This document shows, in pieces, positions 16,548-27,744 of a stretch of DNA of 64,000 nucleotides; positions within the stretch are counted from its first letter, which is position 1, and every line of letters starts with the position of its first letter. Source of the stretch: Burkholderiaceae bacterium (GTDB lineage Bacteria > Pseudomonadota > Gammaproteobacteria > Burkholderiales > Burkholderiaceae_E); assembly GCA_023954135.1 (NCBI GenBank), contig JAMLIN010000008.1, positions 1-64,000 on the forward strand, written 5' to 3'. The notes below the pieces were generated by a model. The model saw nothing but the letters and a program-made list of their open reading frames with translations, was not told the origin of the DNA and did not search any database. The translations under genes and the position numbers were made by a program.

Positions 16548-17968
16548 TGCGCGCTCCTCTGGACGGCGCTGCGGGTCGCGGCGGTCAGGCGCAGGATCAG
16601 CAGCAGCACCACGCCGATCCCGAGCACCGCCACGCCGATCCAGGCGGCGTTGAAACCCCCGAGCTCCTGGCTGCGCACATACGAGAGGCTCGACCACAGC
16701 ATGAAGGCGCAGACCGCGCAGAACACGAGCGGCGTCAGGGGATAGAACGGTACGCGGAACGGTCGCTCGAGATCGGGTTCGCGCAGGCGCAGCACGATCA
16801 GCGACGCGCCGGCGAGCAGGAAGAAGAGCCAGAACACCGGCGCGGTGAACTCCACCATCGCGGTGAAACCCCCGCCCACGATCCGGCCTGCGGCGACCAG
16901 CGCGAGGCTCGCGACACACTGCGCGAGGAGCGCCACGGTCGGCGTGCTGCGTTCGGCATCCCATTCGCCGAGGCGGGCGAGCTGCGGCCAGTCCCGGCCG
17001 AGCGCGAAGCTCGTGCGCGCGCCCACGATCATGGTCGCGTTGATCGACGTCAACGCGGCCACCGCGACCATGAGCGCGATCAGCACCGCGCCGGTCGGCC
17101 CGAAGGCCGTCGCCAGCAGGTCGGCCGCTATGGCCGACGAAGCCGCCATCCCGTCGATCCCCAGCCCCTGCCAGTAGGCCCAGTTGACCAGCAGGTAGAG
17201 CCCGGTGATGAGGGTGATCGAGACGAGCAGCGAGCGCAGCATGTTGCGCCGGGCGTTCTCGAGCTCCGCGCTGATGTAGGCCGCCTCGTTCCAGCCGCCG
17301 AAAGTGAGCAGCACGAAGACCATCGCCATCCCGAAGGCGCCGGCCGCCGGCGCGCCGGCCGGCGCCGGGTCGCCGGCCGGTACCGGGTCGCCGCCGAGGA
17401 ACAGCCACAGGCCGGCGATGAACACCAGCAGCAGGCCGGAAACCTCGAAGAGGGTGAGCCAGCCCTGGGTGTTCGCACCGGCGCGGGCGCCACGCAGGTT
17501 CACCCAGGTCAGGGCCACGATGGACGCCGCCGCATACCAGAACGGGCCGTTCTCGCCGAGCGGCAGGAGCTCCTGCATGTAGTCGCCGAAGACGAACGCG
17601 AGCAGTGCTATCGAACCGGTCGCGATCACCGAGAAACGTGCCCAGGCGAAGAGGAAGGACACCGTGCGCCCATAGGCGCGATCCAGGAAGTGGTAGTCGC
17701 CTCCGGCGTGCGGACAGGCGGTGGCGAGCTCGGCGTAGACCAGCGCACCGATGATCGAGACCACGCCGCCCAGGATCCAGGCGCCGAACATCCAGGCGGG
17801 GCTGCCGGCGAAGGAGGCCACCATGGCCGGCGCCTTGAAGATCCCGGCGCCGATGACGATGCCGACGATGATCGCCACCGCATGATGAAGCGACAGGACG
17901 GAGCGGGGCTGGGCGGATTGCGCCGCGGCGCGGCGGGAGGCTTTCGCGGGGTCGGGGCTGGCGCTCAT
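16544..17968 (-). CDS. APC-family amino acid permease
   Basis: A 474-residue transporter with about twelve transmembrane segments. Segment 1 contains IIVGIVIGAGIFKAP, the substrate and ion site of APC transporters, and ALVYAELATACPHAGGDYHF is the second family signature. FGGWNEAAYISAELENARRN is the conserved helix 6 region of LAT/PotE-like members. A loop near residue 200 is a low-complexity Pro/Ala/Gly run (VPAGDPAPAGAPAAG) encoded by imperfect repeats, which may vary between strains. The substrate, probably an amino acid, is not resolved. It is coupled to the methyltransferase-like gene. Confidence 0.92.
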   Translation of the reverse strand: MSASPDPAKASRRAAAQSAQPRSVLSLHHAVAIIVGIVIGAGIFKAPAMVASFAGSPAWMFGAWILGGVVSIIGALVYAELATACPHAGGDYHFLDRAYGRTVSFLFAWARFSVIATGSIALLAFVFGDYMQELLPLGENGPFWYAAASIVALTWVNLRGARAGANTQGWLTLFEVSGLLLVFIAGLWLFLGGDPVPAGDPAPAGAPAAGAFGMAMVFVLLTFGGWNEAAYISAELENARRNMLRSLLVSITLITGLYLLVNWAYWQGLGIDGMAASSAIAADLLATAFGPTGAVLIALMVAVAALTSINATMIVGARTSFALGRDWPQLARLGEWDAERSTPTVALLAQCVASLALVAAGRIVGGGFTAMVEFTAPVFWLFFLLAGASLIVLRLREPDLERPFRVPFYPLTPLVFCAVCAFMLWSSLSYVRSQELGGFNAAWIGVAVLGIGVVLLLILRLTAATRSAVQRSAQ

Positions 17969-17990
17969 GCGGAAGGTTCCGTACGCTCTC

Positions 17991-19855
<1,865 letters not shown>

Positions 19856-19859
<4 letters not shown>

Positions 19860-21229
19860 TCCGGGCGGCCGCGCGGCGCTGGTGCCGGATTCGGGTCGAC
19901 GGTTGCCCTCGGATCGGCACCCGCGCCCACGACCACGACGCTCAGCCGGTCCGGGTCGATGCGACGGCGAAACGCGTCGCGCACCTGCTCGAGCGTCACC
20001 GCCTCGATGCGCTCGATCCAGATATCCAGCCAGTCCAGCGGCAGGCCCTCATGGGCGATCAGGGCGAGCTGGCCGAGGATCCGGGCATTGGAATCGATGC
20101 GCAGGGCGAAGCCGCCGATCAGGTTCGACTTCGCCGCGGCCAGCTCTTCGGCGCTCGGCCCTTCGGCGACGAAGCGGCGGATGGTCTCGCGCACCACCTC
20201 GAGCGCTTCGTCGGTCCGTGCCTTGCCGGTCTGCAGGCCGATCAGGAACGGCCCCGGCTGGCGCATGGGCATGAAATGCGAGTACACGCTGTAGGCCAGG
20301 CCGCGCTGCTCGCGCACCTCCTCGTAGAGCCGCGACACGAAACCGCCGCCGCCGAGCACGTGGTTGCCGACGTAGAGCGCGAAGTAGTCCGGATCGGCGC
20401 GAGTCAGCACCGGCATGCCGAGCAGGATGTGGCTCTGCGAGGCCGGGTGGTCGATCCGCGCCTCGACACCCGGGCTGCCCTCGCCCACCGGCGGCATCGG
20501 CTCAGGCGGCCCGCCGGGCGGCAGCGAGCCGACCAGGCGCTCGGCGATACGTTCGGCCTTCCCGCGGTCGATCGCCCCGATCATCGCGACCGCCGCACCG
20601 CGCGCCACATAGTGCGCCCGGTGAAACGCCCGCAGGTCGTCCACCTCGATCGCAGCGACATCCGCCGGATCGAGGTTGCGACCGTAGGGATGACCGGGGT
20701 AGAGCAGCTCGTTGAAGCGACGCCGGGCGATGGTCGACGGCTCGGTGAGCGACTGCGCGAGCGCCTGGCCCAGACGGGCCTTCTCGCGATCGAGGACGGC
20801 GGCGTCGAAGCGCGGCGAACCGATCACCAGCGCCGTCAGCTCGATCGCGCGGTCGAGGGTCGCGGGCTCGGACAGCGTGCGCACCGACACCGACGCCCGA
20901 TCGGTACCGGCACCGCCGCCGAGTTCCGCGCCGATGCCGGCGAAGCCCTCGGCAAGCCCGGTCTCGTCGAGTTCGCCCGCCCCCTTGTCGAGCATCCGCC
21001 CGACCATGGACGCGACCCCCCTGCGCCCGGACGGATCGCGCCGGCTGCCGGCATCGAACAGGACGCTGACGTCCACCATCGGGATGGCGTCCGCTCGAAC
21101 GAAATAGACGGGCACGTCATTGGAAGTACGCCAGTGCTCGATCGGCAGGGCGGCCAGGGCCAGCTGCGGAACCAGCGCGATCGCCAGCCCGGCGAGCCAG
21201 CGGCGCAGCGAGTGTGGGGGTGGTTTCAT
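19856..21229 (-). CDS. M16-family peptidase-like protein, non-catalytic partner
   Basis: A 457-residue periplasmic protein with a Sec signal peptide (LRRWLAGLAIALVPQLALAA). It has the M16 fold, including GGGGFVSRLYEEVREQRGLA (the R/Y substrate-pocket region), but the HxxEH zinc motif is missing: the position reads GVASMVGRMLDKG. In this family one partner carries the zinc and the other helps bind substrate. It starts one base after the stop of the catalytic partner, so the two are probably made together. The frame is open further upstream, but that lies in the partner gene. The role is probably degradation of small periplasmic peptides. Confidence 0.9.
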
Positions 21230-21230
21230 G

Positions 21231-22682
21231 TCAGTGGCGAAGCCCCGGCACCGGCGCACTCGCCGGCCGGGCCTGGTCGAGTGGCTGCGGATCGAGCCGC
21301 GCCGCGGTGAGGTTCTCGTTGCCGAAGTAGCGGGCCGCCACATCGCGGATCTCGTCGGCGCTCACGGCGCGAATCCTCTCGAGAAGCGCATCGGCATCGG
21401 ACCACGACAAACCCGCCGCCTCGAGGCCGAGGATCTCCATCGCCTGCGCGAAGACCGAGTCGCGCTGGTAGATGCGGCCGGCGACGTACTGGGTACGGAT
21501 CCGCTCGAGCTCCGACTGCTCGACGCCATCGCGGGCGATGCGGGCGACCTGCTCGCGCAACGCGGCCTCGAGATCCGCGATCGCGACGCCCTCTGCAGGC
21601 GTCGCCGACAGCATGAACAGCCCCGGCCCGCGGCCGAGCATGCTCCAGCTCGCGCCGACCCCGGTGGCGATCCGCGAGCCGCGCACCAGTTCGCGCGTCA
21701 GGCGCCCGTTCTCGTCAGCATCGAGCACCGCGGCGAGCATGGCGAGCGCGAAGGGATCGACCGGACCATCGAGCCGCTCGAGCCGCGGCGCCTTGAACGC
21801 GAGCGCGAGGTAGGGCGTCTCGGCCGGCGCGGCGACAGCGAGGCGGCGCTCGCCGCGCTGCGGCGGCTCGACCTGGGGCCGGCGCGCCGGCACCGGCCGA
21901 TCGGCGATCCGCCCGTAGGTGCGCTCGGCCAGCGCGAACACCGCCTGCGCATCGACATCGCCCGCCACGATCACGAGTGCATTGCCCGGGGCGTACCAGG
22001 CCGAATGGAATTCGCGCGCATCGTCCGGCTCGAGCGACTCGAGGTCGCTCATCCAGCCGATCACCGGCGTTCGCGCGGGCGAGGCGAGGAACGCCTGCCC
22101 CATCAGGGTCTCGTGCAGCAGCCCGTGCGGCTGGTCCTCGACCCGCAGGCGCCGCTCTTCCATGACGACCTGGATCTCGCGGGAGAACTCCTCGTCATCG
22201 AAGGACAGGTTCTCCATTCGGTCGGCCTCGAGCCTCATCACGGTCTCGAGGCCGCGGGCCGGAATCCGCTGGAAGTAGGCCGTGTGGTCGCGGCTGGTGA
22301 AGGCGTTCTCGCTCCCGCCCATCCCGGCGACGATGCGCGAGAACTCGCCGGCCGGATGGCTCGGCGTGCCCTTGAACATCAGGTGCTCGAGCAGGTGGGC
22401 GATGCCGGTCCGGCCGCTGGATTCCTCCATCGATCCCACCCGGTACATCACGATGTGCACCGCGACCGGCGCCCGGTGGTCCTCGCGCACCACCACCCGC
22501 AGCCCGTTGGCAAGCGTGTGCTCGGTCGTGGTCGCCGAACCCGCCGCGGCAGGAGCCGCGACATCGGTGGCGGGCGGCACGGGAATCGTCCCGCAGCCGG
22601 CGACAAGCGCCAGCGCGAGCGAAAGGACGAATCCCGACATTCGCCACGGCCGAACGGCGAACGGGGATGGCGATGACAGCAT
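21231..22682 (-). CDS. M16-family zinc peptidase, lipoprotein
   Basis: A 483-residue M16 peptidase with the zinc site HLLEHLMFKG (HxxEH) and the downstream glutamate region near ENAFTSRDHT. The N-terminus is a lipoprotein signal: SGFVLSLALALVAGC ends in a lipobox, so the protein is probably membrane-anchored in the periplasm. I chose the ATG at 22682, which leaves two arginines before the hydrophobic core; ATG 22640 is possible but lacks positive charge. It is divergent from ftsY with only 83 bases between the starts, and upstream of its inactive partner. Confidence 0.92.
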   Translation of the reverse strand: MLSSPSPFAVRPWRMSGFVLSLALALVAGCGTIPVPPATDVAAPAAAGSATTTEHTLANGLRVVVREDHRAPVAVHIVMYRVGSMEESSGRTGIAHLLEHLMFKGTPSHPAGEFSRIVAGMGGSENAFTSRDHTAYFQRIPARGLETVMRLEADRMENLSFDDEEFSREIQVVMEERRLRVEDQPHGLLHETLMGQAFLASPARTPVIGWMSDLESLEPDDAREFHSAWYAPGNALVIVAGDVDAQAVFALAERTYGRIADRPVPARRPQVEPPQRGERRLAVAAPAETPYLALAFKAPRLERLDGPVDPFALAMLAAVLDADENGRLTRELVRGSRIATGVGASWSMLGRGPGLFMLSATPAEGVAIADLEAALREQVARIARDGVEQSELERIRTQYVAGRIYQRDSVFAQAMEILGLEAAGLSWSDADALLERIRAVSADEIRDVAARYFGNENLTAARLDPQPLDQARPASAPVPGLRH

Positions 22683-22765
22683 CGGAATCGGCGGCCCGGT
22701 CGGAACTGTGGTCGGAAGTAGAATCCGAGTGTAACCCGCCCCCTCCTCCCGGTTCCCCACCTGAC

Positions 22766-24010
22766 ATGTTCGGATTCCTGCGCAGAAAGAAGAAGCCCGC
22801 CGAGGTTGCGGCGCCGGAGACGACCGGCATCGAGCAGGCGCCCGAATCCCCGGCCGAGGCCTCCGCGCCGGGCATCGCCCCGGCCACCGAACCCGTCGCG
22901 GAAGCGCCGCAGCCGGCAGCCGCGCCAGCCGAGGAAGCACCATCGCCCATCGTCGAGGCCGCAACATCCCCCGCGGATCCGGTGGCGCCGCTTGCCGGCA
23001 TGCCTGCGCCCTCCCCGGCATCCGACGCCACGGTCGCGCCTGCTCCCGCGCCCGCCGCCGACCCCGCGATACCCGTAGCCGCCGCGGCCGCCGCCACGCC
23101 CGACCGCCAGGGCTGGATGAGCCGGCTGCGCAGCGGCCTGGCCCGCACCCGGGGCAACATCGCCGGCATCTTCTCGACGACCCGTCTCGACGACGAGCTC
23201 TACGAAGAGCTCGAGACCGCTCTGCTCACCAGCGATGCCGGCTACGAAGCCACGACCGCCGTGCTCGAGGAACTGAAGACGGTCGTGCGCAAGCAGCGCC
23301 TCGATACCGGCGAGCAGGCCCGCGAGGCCCTGCGCCGGATCCTTGCCGACTTGCTGCGCCCGCTCGAGAAACCGATCGACATCGACCGGGCCGAGCCCCT
23401 GGTGATGATGATCGCGGGCGTCAACGGCGCCGGCAAGACCACCTCCATCGGGAAGCTGGCGCATCACCTGCAGCGCGAAGGCAAGTCGATCCTGCTGGCC
23501 GCCGGCGATACCTTCCGCGCCGCCGCCCGCGAGCAGCTCGCCGAATGGGGCAGCCGCAACGATGTCCAGGTGATCTCGCAGCAGGGCGGCGACCCCGGCG
23601 CGGTCGCCTTCGACGCGGTCACCGCCGGGCGGGCCCGCAAGACCGGGGTAGTGATGGTGGACACGGCCGGCCGCCTGCCGACCCAGGCCCACCTGATGGA
23701 AGAGCTGCGCAAGATCCGCCGGGTCCTCGACAAGGCGATGCCGGGCAGCCCTCACGAAACCCTGCTGGTGCTCGACGGCAACACCGGGCAGAACATGCTC
23801 GCCCAGGTCAAGGCCTTCGACGCCGCCGTACCGCTGACCGGGCTCATCGTCACCAAGCTCGACGGCACCGCCAAAGGCGGCGCACTGGTCGCCCTGGCCC
23901 GCCAGCGGCGCGACGCTCCGATCCCGGTCTACTTCATCGGCGTCGGCGAGGCCATCGAGGACCTCCAGGCCTTCTCGGCCGATGAGTTCGCCCAGGCCCT
24001 GATCGGCTGA
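22766..24010 (+). CDS. ftsY: Signal recognition particle receptor
   Basis: A 414-residue FtsY. The N-terminus (FGFLRRKKKPAEV) is a basic membrane-binding start, followed by an Ala/Pro/Glu-rich stretch to about residue 115. The NG domain carries GVNGAGKTTSIGKLAHHL (G1), DTFRAAAREQL (G2), VDTAGRLP (G3) and TKLDGTAKGG (G4/G5). It docks ribosome-SRP complexes at the inner membrane. The frame is open to 22667, but that would overlap the divergent peptidase start, so ATG 22766 is used. ftsE and ftsX, which often follow ftsY, are not present before rpoH here. Confidence 0.97.
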   Translation: MFGFLRRKKKPAEVAAPETTGIEQAPESPAEASAPGIAPATEPVAEAPQPAAAPAEEAPSPIVEAATSPADPVAPLAGMPAPSPASDATVAPAPAPAADPAIPVAAAAAATPDRQGWMSRLRSGLARTRGNIAGIFSTTRLDDELYEELETALLTSDAGYEATTAVLEELKTVVRKQRLDTGEQAREALRRILADLLRPLEKPIDIDRAEPLVMMIAGVNGAGKTTSIGKLAHHLQREGKSILLAAGDTFRAAAREQLAEWGSRNDVQVISQQGGDPGAVAFDAVTAGRARKTGVVMVDTAGRLPTQAHLMEELRKIRRVLDKAMPGSPHETLLVLDGNTGQNMLAQVKAFDAAVPLTGLIVTKLDGTAKGGALVALARQRRDAPIPVYFIGVGEAIEDLQAFSADEFAQALIG

Positions 24011-24053
24011 GTCTGGGGCCGATCCGGCCCGACGGGCAGCCGCTTTCGCGACC

Positions 24054-24080
24054 GTCCGGGCCGCCCGGACCCCGCATTTT
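24054..24080 (+). terminator. Rho-independent terminator candidate after ftsY
   Basis: GTCCGGG (24054-24060) and CCCGGAC (24064-24070) form a 7-bp stem with a 3-base loop, followed after five bases by ATTTT (24076-24080). It lies 44 bases after the ftsY stop and ahead of the rpoH regulatory region. The stem is strong but the T-run is short and not adjacent. Confidence 0.5.
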
Positions 24081-24123
24081 CGGCGCTTGCCCGGACCCCG
24101 CCGAGGATTCCGGACGTAAGGAA

Positions 24124-24153
24124 TTGTGAACCCAGGTCAATAGGTATTAATTA
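24124..24153 (+). promoter_or_regulatory. rpoH: Candidate rpoH promoter
   Basis: This AT-rich patch stands out in the GC-rich surroundings. TTGTGA (24124-24129) and TAATTA (24148-24153) are spaced by 18 bases and could be the -35 and -10 of a vegetative promoter. Transcription would start near 24160, just upstream of the CIRCE element, so that HrcA binding would block elongation or initiation. This is a weak match, offered as a proposal. Confidence 0.35.
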
Positions 24154-24175
24154 TCGAATCTCTTGCCACACCCCC

Positions 24176-24202
24176 TTAGCACTCATCGCCCAAGAGTGCT
24201 AT
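24176..24202. promoter_or_regulatory. CIRCE element (HrcA operator) upstream of rpoH
   Basis: TTAGCACTC (24176-24184), nine spacer bases, and GAGTGCTAT (24194-24202) match the CIRCE consensus TTAGCACTC-N9-GAGTGCTAA at 17 of 18 positions, with the exact spacer length. It lies 48 bases upstream of the rpoH ATG. CIRCE is bound by the heat-shock repressor HrcA, so rpoH should be under HrcA control; comparative genomics has proposed this for betaproteobacteria as I recall. hrcA is not in the window. Confidence 0.9.
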
Positions 24203-24250
24203 CCTTGCCTCGTTCGCCGCCATGAGCGGCCTGACCAGAGGGACGCGTAC

Positions 24251-25147
24251 ATGCCCACAGCCAGATCGACCGCCATCGTGCCAGCCGGCGCCACCAGCGT
24301 CGGCATGGCCCTGCCCCCGGTCGGAAACCTCGACGCCTACATCTCGGCAGTCAACCGGCTGCCGATGCTGTCGCCCGAACGCGAGACCGAGCTCGCCCGG
24401 CGCTACCACGACCAGCAGGATCTCGATGCGGCGCGCGAGCTGGTCATGTCGCACCTGCGGCTGGTGGTCTCGATCGCCCGCCAGTACCTCGGCTACGGTC
24501 TGCCTCACGGCGACCTGATCCAGGAAGGCAACATCGGCCTGATGAAGGCGGTCAAGCGATTCGACCCCGAGCGCGGCGTGCGGCTCGTGTCCTTCGCGAT
24601 GCACTGGATCAAGGCCGAGATCCATGAATACGTCCTGCGCAACTGGCGGCTCGTGCGGATCGCGACCACCAAGGCCCAGCGCAAGCTCTTCTTCAACCTG
24701 CGCTCCATGAAGCCCGGCGCCCAGGCCCTGTCGCCGGAGGAAATCGGCGACATCGCCGAGCGGCTCAACGTCCGCGAAGGCGATGTCCTCGAGATGGAGA
24801 CCCGTCTCGGCGGCGGCGATGTCGCGCTCGAGGCGCAGATCGACGACGGCGAGGAGAGCTATTCGCCGAGCGCCTGGCTGGCAGCGCCCGATGCCCAGCC
24901 GGAGCAGATCATCGAGGCTCGCCAGCACGACCGGCTCCAGTCCGAGGGAATCGAGCAGGCGCTCGCCACGCTCGACGACCGCAGCCGCCGGATCATCGAG
25001 ACGCGCTGGCTGCGCGACGCCGACGATGGCGGCTCGCTGACGCTGCACCAGCTCGCCGACGAGTTCGGCGTCTCGGCCGAGCGCATCCGCCAGATCGAGA
25101 CCAAGGCTTTGCAGAAAATGCGCGGGGCGCTGGCCGAATACGCCTGA
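24251..25147 (+). CDS. rpoH: RNA polymerase sigma-32 (heat-shock) factor
   Basis: A 298-residue sigma-70-family factor. Region 2 has DLIQEGNIGLMKAVKRFDPE and FAMHWIKAEIHEYVLRNWRL, the RpoH box appears as QRKLFFNLR, and region 4 ends LADEFGVSAERIRQIETKAL. These mark RpoH rather than RpoD or RpoS. It directs transcription of chaperone and protease genes. ATG 24251 is taken; ATG 24305 would remove an 18-residue leader. A CIRCE element lies upstream. The stop is immediately followed by the convergent stop of the SCO1 gene with no bases between. Confidence 0.97.
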   Translation: MPTARSTAIVPAGATSVGMALPPVGNLDAYISAVNRLPMLSPERETELARRYHDQQDLDAARELVMSHLRLVVSIARQYLGYGLPHGDLIQEGNIGLMKAVKRFDPERGVRLVSFAMHWIKAEIHEYVLRNWRLVRIATTKAQRKLFFNLRSMKPGAQALSPEEIGDIAERLNVREGDVLEMETRLGGGDVALEAQIDDGEESYSPSAWLAAPDAQPEQIIEARQHDRLQSEGIEQALATLDDRSRRIIETRWLRDADDGGSLTLHQLADEFGVSAERIRQIETKALQKMRGALAEYA

Positions 25148-25741
25148 TCAGGACTTCCCGGCCTGGGCGAGCAGCAGCCGGATGTCCTGGGCGAAGGCCT
25201 CGGCGCCCTCGCCGTGCTTGACGAAGAGCCGCAGCTCTCCGGCCGGATCGATCACATAGCTCGCCGCCGTGTGATTGATCTGGTAATTCTCGGGCGATGA
25301 GCCGGGCACCTTCTCGTAGAACACCCGATAGCCCCTGGCGACCTTCGCGATCTCGCCGGGGTCGCCGTACAGGCCCAGGAAACGGGAATCGAAGGCGGGC
25401 ACATAGGCGCTGAGCACCTCGGGGGTATCACGCTCGGGGTCGACCGTGATGAACAGGGCCTGCACCCGCTCGGCATCGTCGCCGAGCAGCGCCATCACTT
25501 CCTTCATCTCGATCAGCGTGCCCGGACAGACGTCCGGACACTGCGTGAAACCGAAGAAGACCGTCACCACCTTGCCGCGGAAATCCGCGAGGCTGCGCTT
25601 TGCGCCGGTGTGGTCGGTCAGCTCGAAGGCGGGGTCGAACGAGCCGCCGGTGATGTCGGTGGCGTGGAACGAGACGGGCTTGGGCGAGCAGCCCGCGAGG
25701 AGCACCGCGGCGAGGAACAGCAGGATTCGCTTCATTGGCAT
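25148..25741 (-). CDS. SCO1/SenC family copper chaperone
   Basis: A 197-residue protein with a lipoprotein signal peptide (KRILLFLAAVLLAGC) and a thioredoxin-like fold. The copper ligands are visible: FFGFTQCPDVCP (CxxxC) and the histidine in YQINHTAASYVID. SCO proteins deliver or reduce copper for the CuA centre of cytochrome c oxidase subunit II, in the periplasm. The ATG at 25741 is chosen; ATG 25735 (two codons later) is equally possible. It is the last gene of the ctaB-COX15 run and abuts the end of rpoH. Confidence 0.93.
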   Translation of the reverse strand: MPMKRILLFLAAVLLAGCSPKPVSFHATDITGGSFDPAFELTDHTGAKRSLADFRGKVVTVFFGFTQCPDVCPGTLIEMKEVMALLGDDAERVQALFITVDPERDTPEVLSAYVPAFDSRFLGLYGDPGEIAKVARGYRVFYEKVPGSSPENYQINHTAASYVIDPAGELRLFVKHGEGAEAFAQDIRLLLAQAGKS

Positions 25742-25772
25742 CGGGGGTCCCGGTCGGGCCGCCGCGGCACGA

Positions 25773-26663
25773 TCAGAGATAGTGATCGACCAGCAGCGCC
25801 CCGAACAGGGCCGCCAGGTAAAAGATGGAGTAACCGAAGGTGCGGCGTGCCAGGGCATCGCTGTAGTTGCGATACAGTCGCCACGCGTAGCCGAGGAAGA
25901 TCCCGCCGAGCACCAGGGCCGCGACGAGATACGGCAGCCCGCTCATCTCGATGAGGTAGGGCAGCAGGGTCGTCACGACCAGCAGCAGCGTATAGAGCAG
26001 GATCTGCAGGCGGGTGAAGGCCGAGCCGTGGGTGACCGGCAACATCGGCAGGCCCGACTTGCGATAGTCGTCGACCCGGTAGAGCGCCAGCGACCAGAAA
26101 TGCGGCGGTGTCCAGACGAAGACGATCAGGAACAGCACCAGCGCGCCGCCGCCGACCTCGTTGGCGACCGCAGTCCAGCCGAGCAGCGGCGGCATCGCGC
26201 CCGAGGCGCCGCCGATGACGATGTTCTGCGGGGTGGCCGGCTTGAGCAGCACCGTGTAGACGATCGCGTAGCCGACGAAGGTGGCCACCGTGAGCCACAT
26301 CGTCAGCGGATTGACCTGGGTGTAGAGCAGCAGCGCGCCGATGCTGCCCAGCACTGCGGCGAAGACCACGGTTCCGGCGGTGCTGACCGAGCCGCGCGCC
26401 AGCGGCCGGCGCCGGGTACGCGCCATGCGGGCATCGAGCTCGCGCTCGAACAGGCAGTTGAAGGCGAAACCCGCCCCCGACAGCAGCGCGATGCCGAGCG
26501 TGCCGAAGACGAGAATCCGCCAGGGCACCGGCCCGTTGGAGGCGAGCAGCATCCCGATCAGCGCGCAGAAGGCGGCCAGCAGCACGATACGCGGCTTGGT
26601 CAGCGCGTAGTAGCGGGCCGCCAGGCTGCGCAGCCCCTCGGTTCGGGTGTGGGTCAGGTGCAT
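25773..26663 (-). CDS. ctaB: Protoheme IX farnesyltransferase (heme O synthase)
   Basis: A 296-residue UbiA-family membrane enzyme with about nine helices. It joins farnesyl diphosphate to heme B, giving heme O for the oxidase. The first Asp-rich site is in [20 protein letters not shown] (NxxxDxxxD) and the second in [16 protein letters not shown]. Early [13 protein letters not shown] is also typical. ATG 26663 is preferred; a TTG two codons upstream extends the frame. It lies 31 bases ahead of SCO1 and downstream of COX15, whose product turns heme O into heme A. Confidence 0.96.
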   Translation of the reverse strand: MHLTHTRTEGLRSLAARYYALTKPRIVLLAAFCALIGMLLASNGPVPWRILVFGTLGIALLSGAGFAFNCLFERELDARMARTRRRPLARGSVSTAGTVVFAAVLGSIGALLLYTQVNPLTMWLTVATFVGYAIVYTVLLKPATPQNIVIGGASGAMPPLLGWTAVANEVGGGALVLFLIVFVWTPPHFWSLALYRVDDYRKSGLPMLPVTHGSAFTRLQILLYTLLLVVTTLLPYLIEMSGLPYLVAALVLGGIFLGYAWRLYRNYSDALARRTFGYSIFYLAALFGALLVDHYL

Positions 26664-26688
26664 CGCCAATGCGCGAAGGAGCGCCGGA

Positions 26689-27741
26689 TCAGATCCGGTA
26701 GCCGGCGCGTACAGCCCGGTAGTTTAGCACCGTGACCGCGCCCAGCAGCAGTGCGGCTCCGCCGTTGTGGGCAACCGCCAGGGAGATCGGCAGGCTGAAC
26801 GCCACGTTCGCCAGCCCAAGGCAGAACTGCAGCACCAGCACCAGCAGGATCAGCTGGCCGAGCTTCTCGGCGCCTCCGGTGCGCATCGCCCGCAGGCCGA
26901 GCCACAGCACATAGAGGGCGACCACCACGGCCGCGATACGGTGGCTCAGGTGGATCGCGGTCAGGGCCTGCATCGACAGGGCCTCGCCGTCGGCGGTCTG
27001 GCCGAGCTCGCGGAACATGTGGAAGGCGTTGGCGAAATCGACCTCGGGCCACCACTTGCCCTGGCAGGTCGGCAGGTCGGAGCAGACGAGTGCGGCGTAG
27101 TTGGTGCTGGTCCAGCCGCCGAGGAAGATCTGGATTGCCACCAGGACGAGGCCGACCAGTGCGGCGACCCGCATGTTCGCCAGCGGCTCGGCGTCGACCG
27201 GCGCCGGATCGGGCTGCTGGCGCTGCCAGAGCCAGACGAGGAGCGCGAACAGCAGCATCCCGCCGATCAGGTGCCCGGTCACGATGGCCGGCTTGAGCAG
27301 CAGCGTCACGGTCCACTTCCCGAACAGCCCCTGCAGGACCACCAGGCCGACCAGCGCCCAGGGCAGGACGGGCGACTGGCGCAGAACCCCCCGCCAGCGG
27401 GTCGAGAGCGCCGCGATGGCGATGATCAGCAAGCCCAGTCCCGAGGCGAGATAGCGGTGGACCATCTCGCGCCAGGCCTTGCCCATCGAGACCGGGCCAT
27501 GCTCGCCGCCCTGCTCGGCCACCGCCTGCTGGATCTGCTCGCTGGCGTGGATCGGCGAGAGCTTGCCGTAGCAGCCCGGCCAGTCGGGGCAGCCGAGCCC
27601 GGCATCGGTGAGCCGGACCCAGGCGCCGAGCATGATCAGGCACAGGGTGAGGACGACGGTGACGAGGACGAGACGACGAAACACGAGGCGCTGGCGCGCG
27701 CCGGCCGGGCCGGCGACCTGGCCGATGGGATCTGGGTTCAT
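26689..27741 (-). CDS. ctaA: Heme A synthase (COX15/CtaA)
   Basis: A 350-residue protein with about eight transmembrane helices and conserved heme-ligand histidines: [18 protein letters not shown] in the first loop, [28 protein letters not shown] and VAHNGGAAL. It oxidises the C8 methyl of heme O to the formyl group of heme A. The two cysteine-containing loops (CPDWPGC and CSDLPTC) are typical of the type with disulfide-forming cysteines. It is translated next to the SCO-like gene (gap 3 bases) and ctaB (gap 25 bases). Confidence 0.96.
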   Translation of the reverse strand: MNPDPIGQVAGPAGARQRLVFRRLVLVTVVLTLCLIMLGAWVRLTDAGLGCPDWPGCYGKLSPIHASEQIQQAVAEQGGEHGPVSMGKAWREMVHRYLASGLGLLIIAIAALSTRWRGVLRQSPVLPWALVGLVVLQGLFGKWTVTLLLKPAIVTGHLIGGMLLFALLVWLWQRQQPDPAPVDAEPLANMRVAALVGLVLVAIQIFLGGWTSTNYAALVCSDLPTCQGKWWPEVDFANAFHMFRELGQTADGEALSMQALTAIHLSHRIAAVVVALYVLWLGLRAMRTGGAEKLGQLILLVLVLQFCLGLANVAFSLPISLAVAHNGGAALLLGAVTVLNYRAVRAGYRI

Positions 27742-27744
27742 GGT

